Shown here piece by piece: positions 5,292 to 5,434 of a stretch of 5,434 nt of DNA. Origin of the DNA: Pseudomonadota bacterium. GTDB lineage: Bacteria; Desulfobacterota; WTBG01; CAIYCZ01. Positions within the stretch are counted from its first letter, which is position 1; every line of letters begins with the position of its first letter. The translations under genes were made by a program, and so were the position numbers. The stretch covers positions 1-5,434 of the forward strand of contig JAPLIX010000503.1 in assembly GCA_026388865.1 (NCBI GenBank). The letters are read 5' to 3'. The notes below the pieces were generated by a model. The model ran no database searches. It saw only the letters and a program-made list of their open reading frames with translations, and was not told where the DNA came from.

Positions 5292-5434
5292 TTAGTGGCG
5301 CATTCCGCTGCGGTGCCCGCCGCCATTCCACATGTTGTTCCAGTTGTCCCGCATTTGCTCGCGCCGATTCTGCTGCCGCTCTCTCATGTTGTCCCAGCCA
5401 TCCTGCCAGCGCTCCTGCATGTTGCTCCCGTTAT
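5292..5434 (-). CDS. Trp/Met/Arg/Asn-rich repeat protein (copy 2), 3' end only
   Basis: The window edge cuts this gene. The last 47 codons and the TAA stop are visible. The protein matches copy 1 (residues 37-82) without gaps at 37 of 46 positions. Several changes swap one soft or aromatic side chain for another or add one: W63M, R71W, R80M and R82H, in copy 1 numbering. The tail GGGHRSGMRH therefore carries more potential metal ligands than that of copy 1. The start, and whether this copy has a signal peptide, lie outside the window. It precedes the HMA gene by 72 bp in the same direction. Confidence 0.72.
   Translation of the reverse strand, partial: NGSNMQERWQDGWDNMRERQQNRREQMRDNWNNMWNGGGHRSGMRH
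5357..5434 (-). repeat. Direct repeat B, near-identical to 3806-3883
   Basis: This is the partner of direct repeat A, with 76 of 78 positions identical and the same orientation. The match reaches the window edge, so its true extent is unknown. Confidence 0.85.

Noticed and set aside
1..5434. CRISPR array, tRNA, rRNA, transposase or phage genes
   Set aside because: No regularly spaced repeat array, no cloverleaf or rRNA motifs, and no transposase or integrase-like protein were seen on either strand.

Overview
The window reads as part of a heavy-metal (most likely copper/silver) efflux and handling locus from a Gram-negative bacterium. All credible genes lie on the minus strand, so transcription runs from position 5434 towards 1. 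The Gram-negative assignment rests on an RND-type periplasmic adaptor and a TolC-family outer-membrane channel. Intergenic repeats built on CCACAGAG/CTCTGTGG are of a kind I associate with Desulfobacterota (deltaproteobacteria) and relatives, but this is a weak taxonomic hint and I cannot name a species.

Layout in the direction of transcription: (1) 5434-5292, the 3' end of a small Trp/Met/Arg/Asn-rich repeat protein that enters from outside the window; (2) 5219-4986, a 77-aa heavy-metal-associated (HMA) domain protein with GMTCTGC; (3) 4960-4055, a 301-aa Cys-rich protein starting at GTG, with an N-terminal zinc-finger-like C-x2-C...C-x3-C cluster and no family I can name; (4) 3989-3741, a second copy of the Trp/Met repeat protein; (5) 3682-3248, a 144-aa exported protein of unknown function; (6) 3178-1781, a TolC/CusC-type outer-membrane factor with a His-rich tail; (7) a 366-bp non-coding gap (1780-1415) carrying CACAGAG inverted repeats and a weak candidate promoter; (8) 1414-20, a CusB-type adaptor lipoprotein with two heavy-metal-binding domains at its N-terminus. 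The inner-membrane RND pump (CusA-type) is not in the window and would be expected just beyond position 1.

Working model (inference): the HMA protein and the Cys-rich protein bind metal in the cytoplasm. The exported 144-aa protein, and possibly the Trp/Met proteins, act in the envelope. The adaptor and outer-membrane channel, with an unseen pump, carry Cu(I)/Ag(I) out of the periplasm. The least ordinary parts are the paired Trp/Met 18-residue-repeat proteins, which bracket the HMA and Cys-rich genes as about 87% identical direct repeats, and the Cys-rich protein itself.
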